A stretch of 34,502 bases of DNA from Chitinophagales bacterium (GTDB lineage Bacteria; Bacteroidota; Bacteroidia; Chitinophagales; Chitinophagaceae), in NCBI GenBank assembly GCA_021323755.1, contig JAJPKJ010000035.1, positions 1-34,502 on the forward strand. Reading direction: 5' to 3'. The position numbers and the translations under genes are program-made. Positions 26,226 to 34,502 of the stretch are shown here, one piece after another (within the stretch, counting starts at the first letter, position 1; every line of letters begins with the position of its first letter). The notes under the pieces were generated by a model. That model was not told where the DNA came from. It searched no databases and worked only from the letters and a program-made list of their open reading frames with translations.

Positions 26226-29200
26226 TTAATTCACCTGCAAATATTTTCCTGGCCGATTTGGATCCATAATGAACCATGCCGGATTGCCATCTTTGTCTTT
26301 ACCCAGTTTGGCTCCGGGTACCGGTGGTGCATCCAAGGTCTTGTGCGCACCGTTTGTTGCGCCATTGGTCTTGGAAGACGGAAAAAATTCTCCCTTCACT
26401 AATTCATTCAAACTCTCTTCAAATTTTTGAACGATCATATGCACATCATCGGTCGTGTGCGCTTCGGTAAGAAAACAAGGAAATCCATCCTGAATATGAA
26501 TTCCTTTGTGTCGCATTAATGTAAAGAGCAACTCGCTATAAGGAATCTCCTCTTTAAATTTTATTTTCCATAACGAACCGAACTGTGCAATATAGATCGG
26601 TAATTCCATTTTATAACAAATGGCATTGAGTGCATCAGCCATTTTCTTTGTTTTGTCACTTAATGCCTGCTGTAATGCGGGACCTTTCGCCTTCATATAT
26701 TCCAGGGAAGCTTTCGCCGTGGCCAATGCCAAAGGATGGCGAACAAAAGTCCCTGCGAAATAGGTTACCCCCACTTCCGGCGTAGAGGAGTCGCCAAAAC
26801 TCCAGAAGCCACCATCAAGTGCATCCATAAATTGCTTTTTACCCGCAATAATGCCGATGGAAATTCCCGCGCCAACCACTTTCCCATAGGTCCCCAGATC
26901 AGCTTTTACCCCAAATAATTCCTGCGCTCCACCCGGATGCATCCTGAATCCGGTGATCACTTCATCAAATATCAACGCGGTTCCTGACTCTTCGGTTATC
27001 TCTCTCACTTTCTTTAAAAAATCAACCGGCTGGAATTCCGGTCTGCGACTCTGAACTGGCTCAACCAGCACCGCCGCCAATTCGTGCGCACGTTCTTTGA
27101 TGATCTTCAGACTTTCATCTGTGCCGTAGTCTAAAATAAGCATATTTTGAACAGCCTCCGGCATTATACCCGGTGCAGCAGGAAAGGATTTTAACTTTTT
27201 TGTCCCGCGAACGATCACTTCATCAACAATGCCATGATAGGACCCTGAAAACGCAACAATGGTTGAGCGACCGGTTACCGTCCTGGCGATACGCATCGCA
27301 CCGAGCACGGCTTCCGAACACGTGTTGCACAATGCCGCTCTGTCAGAATTCGTGAACTCGCAGATAAGTTTGCTCACATCGCCAGCCAACTCATGCTGCG
27401 GACCTACTTCATATCCTTTTTCGATTTGCTGTTTTAGAGCACTGGTAATAAAGTCAGGTTGGTATCCAAACATGTTTGAACCAAAACCATTCAGCGCATC
27501 AACATATTCATTGCCGTCAATATCCCAAAGACGAGAACCCTTCGAACGGTTCACCACCAGCGGATAAACAACTTCTTTCGTTAATGGCCGGAAGCCGGAG
27601 ACCACGCGTGGATCTGCCATATATGCGCGATGCTGTTGCGTATAGGTTTTGCTGTTTTTTGTTTTTTGATTATAGTTCCTGATGAGATCATCAAGAAAGG
27701 TTTGCTGCGTTGCATTCAATTTTGTCGCCTGCTTTTCGATCTTTGCCGTTGCACCAAATGGCTTTTTTAATTCCACCATTTCTTCTGCAGATAATCCTGC
27801 CTCTGTCATTTTCTTTTCAAGTGGCGGTTTACTCGATTGTGGAGCGGGGGTGGCAACGGAATTAACCGGAGCTGCATTATTTCCCTGCAATAAGGCTACC
27901 TGCTGCGCAAGTAACTGTATCTGTTGCGTAATAAGATTGATCGCGTTGTTATTGCCAGCGACAGGTGCAGCTGAAATCTGCGCTGCAACGGGCTGCTGGG
28001 CTTGCGCTTTTTCTTTGGGAAGATTAGCATCAAGATAATCGGCAAGCAGATCCAGACTTCCATATTCTTCCGTAAGTTGTCTGAAGGTTATGGGTAGCCC
28101 AAACTCTTTTTTCAGATTCAATGCAATTTGGGTTAATAGCAATGAATCAAGCCCGATCTCAATAAAGGTCATATCCGGAGTCACGCCTTCCATTTCAATA
28201 CCGGAAGCATTCTCCAATATTCCTTTCACCTGTTCAATCAATGCGTCTTTTCTCATAATATTATTTTGTGTAGATGTGTTTTCAAGATGATTATTGGCCT
28301 GTGGGTTTTGAATATCCGTTGAAATATCAAGGATCGGCTGTGCATTACCGTTAGTAACATTATTTACAACCGGGTTTACCCAATAAACATTTTTCTCGAA
28401 TGCATAATTCGGTAAATGCAATTTAAGCCGTTGCTGACCTTTATAAAATGATTCCCAGTCCAACCCAATTCCATTAAGCCATAATTGGCCAACCGCTTTT
28501 AAAATAGAATAATATTCAGACTGACCTTCTGAAATATCCAGACTTGGAATGGCAACAGATATTTTCTTTGCAGCCTGCTGGCGAACCAAGGATGCAGTGA
28601 CATTTTTCGGACCCATTTCCAGGATCAGTTTATTATCTTCTTCTAAAACTGTCGCCACAGCGTCAGCAAAGCGAACCGTGGAACGAAGATGGGCAGCCCA
28701 GTATGCCGGATCGGTGGCATCCGCATCTGTCAGCCATTTTCCGGTAACAGTGGATACGATCGGTAATCGGGGTAAACTCAATTTAACTTGTTTCACTATT
28801 TCTTCAAATGGTTTCACGATCGGATCCATCATGGAAGAATGAAACGCATGACTTGTTAATAGTACCCTGTTCGAAATATTTTTTTCAGAAAGCAATTTTG
28901 AAAAATCAGCGATCGAATCAATGGGTCCCGCAATTACACATGAACCAGGACTATTAATGACTGCAAGAGACAGATCATTGGTTAATAAATTTGAGATCCT
29001 TTCATAATCAGACCGAACGGCAAGCATGCTTCCACGAGGTAATGCTGCCATCATCCGCCCGCGGGTCGCGATCAATTTCAGTCCATCTCTTAAACTGAAA
29101 ACGCCTGCAAAATGAGCGGCGACAAATTCACCGATGCTATGCCCGACAAATGCATTGGGCTGCAAGCCCCAACTCATCCAGAGTCTGGCAGTCGCATATT

Positions 29201-32200
29201 CGATCACAAAGATTGCCGGCTGCGTATAATAAGTGTTATTTATCTTTTCTTCAGCTTCTTTATCACTATTTTTTGGATATATAATATCCCGGATATCTTC
29301 ATTCAGGGTTTCTTCCAGCAATGATGCACACTCGTCAACGGCATCGCGAAAGACAGGTTCATCTCGGTACAATTCAATCCCCATATTCACATATTGCGAC
29401 CCCTGTCCCGGGAACATGAAAACAATCTCACTTAGATTATCTTTTAACTGTTTGGATTCTGTTGGAAGAACTGCAGATGAATTCAATATCCCGATCAACT
29501 CTTTATTATCAGCAGCAATTACAAAACGACGGAAATTAAAATCCTGGCGGGTGGTGTTTAGCGTATAGGCGATATCAGCTGTATTGACGTTTGGATCTTT
29601 TTCGACCCAGCCTGCAAGTCTTTTTGCAAAAGCTTCCCTGCTGTTTGCGGTCTTTGCCGACCAGTTTATTAATTGCCAATGCCGTGATCCTCCGGATTGC
29701 CGGGGGATATTTTCATATTCTTCCACTACAACATGCACATTTGTTCCACCCACACCGAATGAACTTACTCCCGCAATTCTCTTATTCTTCACATTCCAAT
29801 CCCGGAATTTATCATTTACAAAAAATGAACTGTTCGCAAAGTCAATATTTGGATTTGGTTTTTTGAAATTGATCGAAGGCAGTAATTTTTTATTATGCAA
29901 CGAAAGAACGGTCTTGATGAAACCCGCTACACCGGAAGCTGCCGTAAGATGCCCCATATTGCTTTTGACAGAGCCGATCGCACAAAATTGTTTTTTTTCC
30001 TGATTGCCAAAGGCAATATTCAGTCCTTCAATTTCAATCGGATCGCCGAGAGGGGTCGCCGTTCCATGGGTCTCCACATAACTGATGTCCGCAGCAGGAA
30101 TTCCTGAATCCTGGATCGCCAAGGCAATCGCCCCAGCTTGTCCTTCTGCACTGGGCGCAGTGAAACTTCCTTTCCCGCCACCGTCATTATTAACACCGAT
30201 ACCTTTGATGATCGCATAGATCTTATCGCCGTCACGTTCCGCATCCTCCCTGCTTTTTAATAAAACAGCGCCAGCTCCATCGCTAAATACTGTTCCTTGC
30301 GCATCGATATCAAAAGACCGGCAATGCCCATCCCGGCTAAGCATCGCACCATCCTGGTAAATATGCCCGCTCTTAAGGGGAGAGGTAATGGCAACGCCGC
30401 CGGCGATGGCGACATCACATTTGCCACCGCGAATATTTTCAACAGCCTGCGTAATGGCCAATAAAGAAGTTGAACACGCAGAATATACACTCACTGCAGG
30501 CCCATTTAAATTTAGCTGATAAGCAGTGCGGGAAGCAACATAGTCTTTTTCGTTAAATGTCATTACCTGGAAACTTCCCATTCTTTCAACAAGCACTTTA
30601 TTTGAAAGCACATTATTGAGATAATAAGAATTATTTCCCGAGCCGGCGAATATCCCAATGGAACCCGAATATCTCTGTGGAAGATAACCGGTGTTTTCCA
30701 AGAGTTCCCAAACCACTTCCAAAAATATTCTTTGTTGCGGATCCATCAACTCAGCCAATTTTGGATTGATACCAAAAAAAGCAGGATCAAATTTGTCCGC
30801 ATCATCTATCAATCCGCGTGCGCTGACGTAATCAGGATCGTTCTTTATTTCAGTTGGGATAAATGGATCAAGTTCTTCTTTGGTAAAAAAAGAAATTGTT
30901 TCTTTTCCTTCTTTTAAAATATTCCATAGCTCCGCAATTGTGTTCGCGCCGGGAAAACGACCCGCCATCCCAATTACCGCAACATCGCCATTTTGATTTG
31001 ATCTTGATTTTTTCTGGTTGATTTTTGATTCCGGTCTTTTTGAACCTTCAAGATGTTTTACAATTTCATGTATGGTCGGATATTGATATAATTTTGTGAT
31101 AGGCAAATTGATTTTATGATGCAATTTGAGATCGGCCACTGTTTTGACAGCAAGCAAAGAATTACCGCCCAGTTCAAAAAAATTATCATTGACGCCGACT
31201 TTATCCAACTGCAATAGTGAAGCCCACAAGGACGCCATTATTTTTTCTGTCTTACCGACAGGCGCTTTGTACAGAACGGCCAATTCAGGTCTTTTGATCT
31301 CTGGTTTTGGCAATGCTTTCTTATCAATCTTTCCGCTCGTCGTTTTCGGCAATACCTCCATCCACACAAAAGCAGAAGGAATCATATAATCAGGCAGATG
31401 TTGCTCTACAGATTTTCTTAATGACGCGGTATCTTTTTTATTATCCGAAGAAACAAGATAGGCAACAAGGCGTTTTTGCCCGGGGATATCCTCCCGTGCA
31501 ACAACAACAGCCTGCTGAATATTTTTTTGATGATTCAATAAGACTTCGATTTCTCCCAACTCAACCCGGTAACCGCGGATCTTTACCTGGTCATCTTTTC
31601 TTCCTAAAAATTCAATATTGCCATCAGGCATATAACGGGCATGGTCACCTGTTCTATAGATCTTTTGAAAGTTGTTATTGGCATTTTTCCAGTCAATGAA
31701 TTTTTCTGCAGTTAACTCGGGGCGATTAAGATAACCATCTGCCAAACAGATCCCCGCAATACATAATTCGCCGATCTCGCCCTTGGGTAATGCATTTAAA
31801 TGCTCATCGAGAATGAGCATCTCGGTATTATCAATTGCTTTACCAATAGAAGGCAAAGCCGGCCAGGAAGCAGGATCACCCTCGAGTTTTAATTCAGTGA
31901 CCACATGACATTCGGTTGGCCCGTATTGATTATACAAAATTGCATCAGGTAAAGCTTTAAAGAAACCAATAACCTGCGGCGTGATCTTTAATTGCTCGCC
32001 GGCTGTCATTACTTCCTGTAATGAAGAAGGAAAGAACTGGTTTGCATCTGCAGCTTCGGTCAGGTATTGCAAAGCGACGAAAGGAACAAAAATCCTGTTT
32101 ATTTTTTCTTGCTGAATAAAATTCAAAAGACTTTGCGGATCAAGACGAAGATCATCTTCTATCAATACCAGCGTTCCTCCTGTTGTTAATGTCGCAAATA

Positions 32201-32831
32201 TTTCCTGGAAGGAAACATCAAAACTCAAAGGTGCAAACTGTAAGGTCTTGGTGCCGATGCCAGCGCTTGAATGCTTTTGTTGCCACAACAATAAATTTAC
32301 CAGGGGCCGGTGCCCCATGCAAACCCCTTTTGGTTTTCCGGTTGAACCTGAGGTATAAAGAACGTAAGCAAGATGCGCATCTGGCTGTTGGTTCTTCCCA
32401 ACAGTTTTATAACCATCATCCAAATTCAAAACAGACACACCAAAAGATTTGAATAATGATGATTCTTTTTTTAATGATAGACAAGAGTCAATTCCGGAGT
32501 CACTCACAATTTGTTGCAATCGATCTTCCGGATAGGTCGGATCGAGGGGTAAATAGGCTTTGCCTGATTTTAAGATGGCCAGAACGCCGATGATTGTTTC
32601 AATACTCCGCGTCGTGCTTATTCCAATGATCGAAGAAACGGGAGAATTCTTTGAAATATTCTCAGCAAGTAGGTTTGCTTGTTCATTCAACTCGTCATAG
32701 CTTATCGTCTTTTGGCCAAAACAAATAGCCACCAAATCCTTTACTTCTGAAAGCCTATGCTCAAAAAGCTCATGGATGAGGCCAATATTTTCATTATTCC
32801 CAAAAGATATCTTTTCAAATGAACTATTCAT
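26226..32831 (-). CDS. hybrid NRPS-PKS: A-PCP-KS-AT-ACP-aminotransferase
   Basis: 2201 residues. Loading A domain about 15-510 (LYTSGSTGKPKG, YRTGD, K501); PCP about 520-595 (S558). KS about 615-1040 with C786, H922 and H961. AT about 1135-1425 with GHSIGE (S1232) and malonyl-type HAFH (1328-1331). ACP about 1530-1600 (S1563). A Gln/Ala/Pro-rich linker at 1605-1665 follows, then a class III PLP aminotransferase about 1735-2145 with D1956 and Schiff-base lysine K1984 (TYGKVVGAG). No KR, DH or ER. The A pocket reads DVQFMAQVVK, close to proline codes. Expected chemistry is loading of Pro, one malonyl extension, and beta-transamination of the keto group, as in mycosubtilin or microcystin type synthases. 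It ends in GNPAWFIMDPNRPGKYLQVN, which in related synthases appears to be an internal linker before a C domain. Confidence 0.93.
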   Translation of the reverse strand: MNSSFEKISFGNNENIGLIHELFEHRLSEVKDLVAICFGQKTISYDELNEQANLLAENISKNSPVSSIIGISTTRSIETIIGVLAILKSGKAYLPLDPTYPEDRLQQIVSDSGIDSCLSLKKESSLFKSFGVSVLNLDDGYKTVGKNQQPDAHLAYVLYTSGSTGKPKGVCMGHRPLVNLLLWQQKHSSAGIGTKTLQFAPLSFDVSFQEIFATLTTGGTLVLIEDDLRLDPQSLLNFIQQEKINRIFVPFVALQYLTEAADANQFFPSSLQEVMTAGEQLKITPQVIGFFKALPDAILYNQYGPTECHVVTELKLEGDPASWPALPSIGKAIDNTEMLILDEHLNALPKGEIGELCIAGICLADGYLNRPELTAEKFIDWKNANNNFQKIYRTGDHARYMPDGNIEFLGRKDDQVKIRGYRVELGEIEVLLNHQKNIQQAVVVAREDIPGQKRLVAYLVSSDNKKDTASLRKSVEQHLPDYMIPSAFVWMEVLPKTTSGKIDKKALPKPEIKRPELAVLYKAPVGKTEKIMASLWASLLQLDKVGVNDNFFELGGNSLLAVKTVADLKLHHKINLPITKLYQYPTIHEIVKHLEGSKRPESKINQKKSRSNQNGDVAVIGMAGRFPGANTIAELWNILKEGKETISFFTKEELDPFIPTEIKNDPDYVSARGLIDDADKFDPAFFGINPKLAELMDPQQRIFLEVVWELLENTGYLPQRYSGSIGIFAGSGNNSYYLNNVLSNKVLVERMGSFQVMTFNEKDYVASRTAYQLNLNGPAVSVYSACSTSLLAITQAVENIRGGKCDVAIAGGVAITSPLKSGHIYQDGAMLSRDGHCRSFDIDAQGTVFSDGAGAVLLKSREDAERDGDKIYAIIKGIGVNNDGGGKGSFTAPSAEGQAGAIALAIQDSGIPAADISYVETHGTATPLGDPIEIEGLNIAFGNQEKKQFCAIGSVKSNMGHLTAASGVAGFIKTVLSLHNKKLLPSINFKKPNPNIDFANSSFFVNDKFRDWNVKNKRIAGVSSFGVGGTNVHVVVEEYENIPRQSGGSRHWQLINWSAKTANSREAFAKRLAGWVEKDPNVNTADIAYTLNTTRQDFNFRRFVIAADNKELIGILNSSAVLPTESKQLKDNLSEIVFMFPGQGSQYVNMGIELYRDEPVFRDAVDECASLLEETLNEDIRDIIYPKNSDKEAEEKINNTYYTQPAIFVIEYATARLWMSWGLQPNAFVGHSIGEFVAAHFAGVFSLRDGLKLIATRGRMMAALPRGSMLAVRSDYERISNLLTNDLSLAVINSPGSCVIAGPIDSIADFSKLLSEKNISNRVLLTSHAFHSSMMDPIVKPFEEIVKQVKLSLPRLPIVSTVTGKWLTDADATDPAYWAAHLRSTVRFADAVATVLEEDNKLILEMGPKNVTASLVRQQAAKKISVAIPSLDISEGQSEYYSILKAVGQLWLNGIGLDWESFYKGQQRLKLHLPNYAFEKNVYWVNPVVNNVTNGNAQPILDISTDIQNPQANNHLENTSTQNNIMRKDALIEQVKGILENASGIEMEGVTPDMTFIEIGLDSLLLTQIALNLKKEFGLPITFRQLTEEYGSLDLLADYLDANLPKEKAQAQQPVAAQISAAPVAGNNNAINLITQQIQLLAQQVALLQGNNAAPVNSVATPAPQSSKPPLEKKMTEAGLSAEEMVELKKPFGATAKIEKQATKLNATQQTFLDDLIRNYNQKTKNSKTYTQQHRAYMADPRVVSGFRPLTKEVVYPLVVNRSKGSRLWDIDGNEYVDALNGFGSNMFGYQPDFITSALKQQIEKGYEVGPQHELAGDVSKLICEFTNSDRAALCNTCSEAVLGAMRIARTVTGRSTIVAFSGSYHGIVDEVIVRGTKKLKSFPAAPGIMPEAVQNMLILDYGTDESLKIIKERAHELAAVLVEPVQSRRPEFQPVDFLKKVREITEESGTALIFDEVITGFRMHPGGAQELFGVKADLGTYGKVVGAGISIGIIAGKKQFMDALDGGFWSFGDSSTPEVGVTYFAGTFVRHPLALATAKASLEYMKAKGPALQQALSDKTKKMADALNAICYKMELPIYIAQFGSLWKIKFKEEIPYSELLFTLMRHKGIHIQDGFPCFLTEAHTTDDVHMIVQKFEESLNELVKGEFFPSSKTNGATNGAHKTLDAPPVPGAKLGKDKDGNPAWFIMDPNRPGKYLQVN

Positions 32832-32848
32832 GGATAACAGGAGTAATA

Positions 32849-32856
32849 CAAATTTA
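32849..32856 (-). promoter_or_regulatory. candidate Bacteroidota -7 element
   Basis: On the minus strand the sequence is TAAATTTG, which matches the consensus TAnnTTTG, 17 nt before the synthetase start codon. No convincing -33 TTG is seen at the right distance, and the leader would be very short, so the call is weak. Confidence 0.3.
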
Positions 32857-33107
32857 ACGTTTAGGATAAGGTCATCTAGAAAACATATAAGTAGCTGATA
32901 TTATTGCGCATAATGGTGAATAAGATCAAAAAAATATAATCAAATCCAATGCAATCAAAACACCACGCGCAGCAATAAAGTTCGGCAAAACCAAGCAGTT
33001 GTCAATATCTCTTAAGAATCCATTCAAAAAACTGGAATAATCAGTTGGCGAGCAATACTTTATCAATAAAACGGATGTTTCAGTAAATAACCAGACCAAA
33101 CGGGCTT

Positions 33108-33134
33108 TTTCCGGATGGTTGAAATTACCGGAAA
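33108..33134 (-). terminator. possible hairpin after the cupin-like gene
   Basis: TTTCCGG and CCGGAAA form a perfect 7-bp stem with a 13-nt loop, 6 nt after the stop codon of the minus-strand cupin-like gene. No T-tract follows, so it may be a partial terminator or mRNA-stabilising hairpin. Confidence 0.3.
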
Positions 33135-33140
33135 CTGGAT

Positions 33141-34019
33141 TTAGCTTAGTCTTGATTTTAAGAATCCAAAGCCTTTCAGATAAAGTGAAAATAAGGAGGC
33201 AAGTTTGGGATGATTGCTGTTTTTCTCCAGATAACCAATCAGCTCATTCCAATTGGAAGAATTGGAAACGCTGATCACAGTCGATAAAGAAGTTCCTGGA
33301 ACTTTTGTCGTATGCCACCACCCGCAAGGCATGAACACGCTTTCCCCCGCGTGCAGTACAACACGGATCGCTTTTGCTTTTGCAAACAATGGAAATTTTT
33401 CCAGATCCGGATTGTCAACATCTTTTATTTGAGAGAAGCGGTCCTCATTAACGCGGTACAGATATGGTTCCTGATCGGGAGGATAAACGATAAATTCCTT
33501 ATCGCCATAATGCTGGGTGATGAATGCATGGACGCCCAGGTCATCAACATGGAGGTATGGAAAGATTCTGCGACCGCAGAAATTGACTTCGATAAAAGAT
33601 TCCCTGTTCAGTCTTTCATTGATGCGCCCAACAAAATAATTTCCGCCAAGCCAGTTGGGAAGAACATATGATGGCGTTGGTTCAACATTGTCGATCAGAT
33701 CCGGGAAAACATCTTTCAGTGGTTGTTCACGCAAAAATGGCCCGGGTCTATCACTATTTTCTGTAATCGCATCAATAAATTCATCCATGCGCATCTCACC
33801 CTGATCTGTACTCACCATTTTATCCGGGTAGGTCTCTTTGAACCATTGCGGCGTCCAGTTAGAAGCTTTCCATTTTGCCGTAGCATCGGTGATAATCACC
33901 GGCTTTCGGGGGAACAAATACTTGCTTTTAAATTCTTCATAAGACAAATTGCTTCGTCTTTCTATTACTATATCATTTGTATTTGAAGTGGTGTTGTTAG
34001 GAGTTACTGAGGTTTCCAT
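33141..34019 (-). CDS. JmjC/cupin-like Fe(II)/2-oxoglutarate hydroxylase
   Basis: 292 residues, the usual size of cupin-like domain 8 / JmjC-type proteins. The fold landmarks are FPRKPVIITD (about 36-45), YLHVDDLGVHAF with the iron-binding H-x-D, and GESVFMPCGWWHTTK with the distal histidine. Such enzymes hydroxylate amino acids, peptides or proteins using oxygen and 2-oxoglutarate. The gene lies 42 nt after a related partial gene and 309 nt before the synthetase gene on the same strand, so it is a good candidate tailoring enzyme, for example for hydroxylation of a proline-derived or beta-amino unit. The substrate is inference. The first 20 residues (METSVTPNNTTSNTNDI) are polar and probably disordered. 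Confidence 0.82.
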   Translation of the reverse strand: METSVTPNNTTSNTNDIVIERRSNLSYEEFKSKYLFPRKPVIITDATAKWKASNWTPQWFKETYPDKMVSTDQGEMRMDEFIDAITENSDRPGPFLREQPLKDVFPDLIDNVEPTPSYVLPNWLGGNYFVGRINERLNRESFIEVNFCGRRIFPYLHVDDLGVHAFITQHYGDKEFIVYPPDQEPYLYRVNEDRFSQIKDVDNPDLEKFPLFAKAKAIRVVLHAGESVFMPCGWWHTTKVPGTSLSTVISVSNSSNWNELIGYLEKNSNHPKLASLFSLYLKGFGFLKSRLS

Positions 34020-34061
34020 TTTGAAATTATTAGTCTTGAAGCGATTTTATATTTAGCATTT

Positions 34062-34502
34062 TTAATTATTCGCCATTTTGCATGTCTGTCCGGCCAACCA
34101 GGCATAGCTGTAAAATGCAATCGCTTTCATTTTACCTTCACGACTTTTAAAGTCCCATACATCTTTCATAAAATCCTTGAAATTCTTTTTATTCAATTGG
34201 TCGAAGGCCACCGAAATTGTTGGACTCAATGAATAAGCCGTATGCCAGGTTCCAAAAGGAATGAATAAAGTTTCGCCGGCATGCACGGTAAAATTGATTG
34301 GCGTTGCATTCTTATATTTCGGATATTTCTCGAAATCGGGGTTGAAGATATTGATGTCTGATTGCCAGGGGTCATTTGCTTTTGGATATAGAAATTCTTC
34401 CTGCCCGCGGGGGAAAACAGTGAATCGCTTGTCGCCGTATAACTGTGTAACCCATGCGTTCAAATGATAATAATCAAGATGCAAATAAGGGAATTTACCG
34501 CC
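34062..34502 (-). CDS. JmjC/cupin-like hydroxylase, N-terminal part outside window
   Basis: 147 codons of the C-terminal part are visible, starting GGKFPYLHLDYYHLNAW at the window edge. The iron ligands H-x-D (LHLD) and the distal histidine (FIPFGTWHTA) are both present, so the active site looks intact. It is clearly related to the neighbouring cupin-like protein (compare TQLYGDKRFTVFPRGQEEFL with TQHYGDKEFIVYPPDQEPYL) but not a close copy, so this is an old tandem duplication. It precedes that gene by 42 nt on the same strand and is probably in the same transcript. The true start lies beyond the window. Confidence 0.82.
   Translation of the reverse strand, partial: GGKFPYLHLDYYHLNAWVTQLYGDKRFTVFPRGQEEFLYPKANDPWQSDINIFNPDFEKYPKYKNATPINFTVHAGETLFIPFGTWHTAYSLSPTISVAFDQLNKKNFKDFMKDVWDFKSREGKMKAIAFYSYAWLAGQTCKMANN

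Larger units (their letters stand above)
32832..33140. other. 309-bp intergenic region upstream of the synthetase genes
   Basis: It separates the cupin-like gene from the NRPS-PKS gene, both on the minus strand. It holds a candidate -7 element just before the synthetase start and a hairpin near the cupin stop codon, listed separately. I see no gene or repeat in the rest. It may contain a second promoter for the synthetase operon. Confidence 0.4.

Noticed and set aside
27682-28038. Plus-strand frame of 118 codons rich in Cys, Ala and Phe
   Set aside because: It is the antisense shadow of the Gln/Ala/Pro-rich linker of the NRPS-PKS protein; its composition is explained by that linker's codons.
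30020-30490. Two short minus-strand frames within the ketosynthase region
   Set aside because: They lie out of frame inside intact ketosynthase coding sequence with all active-site residues, so they are not genes or frameshifts.

Overview
The window looks like chromosomal DNA of a Bacteroidota bacterium, probably of the Chitinophagaceae/Sphingobacteriia type. The pointers are an AT-rich genome, a propeller/Y_Y_Y-type sensor kinase, LytS/LytTR and NarL-type two-component pairs, split HipA proteins of the kind common in that phylum, a tRNA without encoded CCA, and weak Shine-Dalgarno signals. The species cannot be fixed from the sequence alone.

Left part (1-4655) is flexible DNA. It opens with the 3' part of a tRNA-Gln(CUG). 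A three-gene HipB/HipS/HipT-like toxin-antitoxin operon follows, preceded by three operator palindromes at an exact 40-bp pitch. A truncated PP-loop (QueC-like) gene comes next. Then there is a small array of gene cassettes, each with one short secreted or membrane protein gene. The first two are bracketed by inverted-repeat arms specific to that cassette, and the spacers share sequence, including a 27-nt identical block. The layout resembles integron attC sites without an integrase.

Middle part (4656-21395) is mostly envelope and signalling: an OafA-type acyltransferase, a small outer-membrane beta-barrel, a propeller sensor kinase with its NarL-type regulator, an NHL-repeat lipoprotein, a double thioredoxin-fold protein, a LytS/LytTR pair, a DUF2383-like helical protein, and two membrane-anchored alkaline-phosphatase-superfamily enzymes. 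Two genes for a 58-residue membrane microprotein also lie here. They are identical over their first 37 residues although 19 of 36 codons after the start differ synonymously. One precedes a sulfatase-like gene, and the other overlaps a methyltransferase gene.

Right part (21372-34502, all on the minus strand) is a compact hybrid NRPS/PKS gene cluster. In transcription order it holds two JmjC/cupin-like putative hydroxylases (the first cut by the window end), a 2201-residue A-PCP-KS-AT-ACP-aminotransferase protein, a 1359-residue C-A-PCP-TE protein, and a Sfp-type phosphopantetheinyl transferase. The A-domain pocket residues read as proline-like and glycine. The AT carries the malonyl signature HAFH, and no ketoreductase is present, so the beta-keto group is available to the aminotransferase. 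The simplest prediction is a small Pro-derived beta-amino acid joined to Gly, possibly hydroxylated. The lower edge of the cluster is the 3' overlap between the transferase gene and the convergent methyltransferase gene; the upper edge lies beyond the window.
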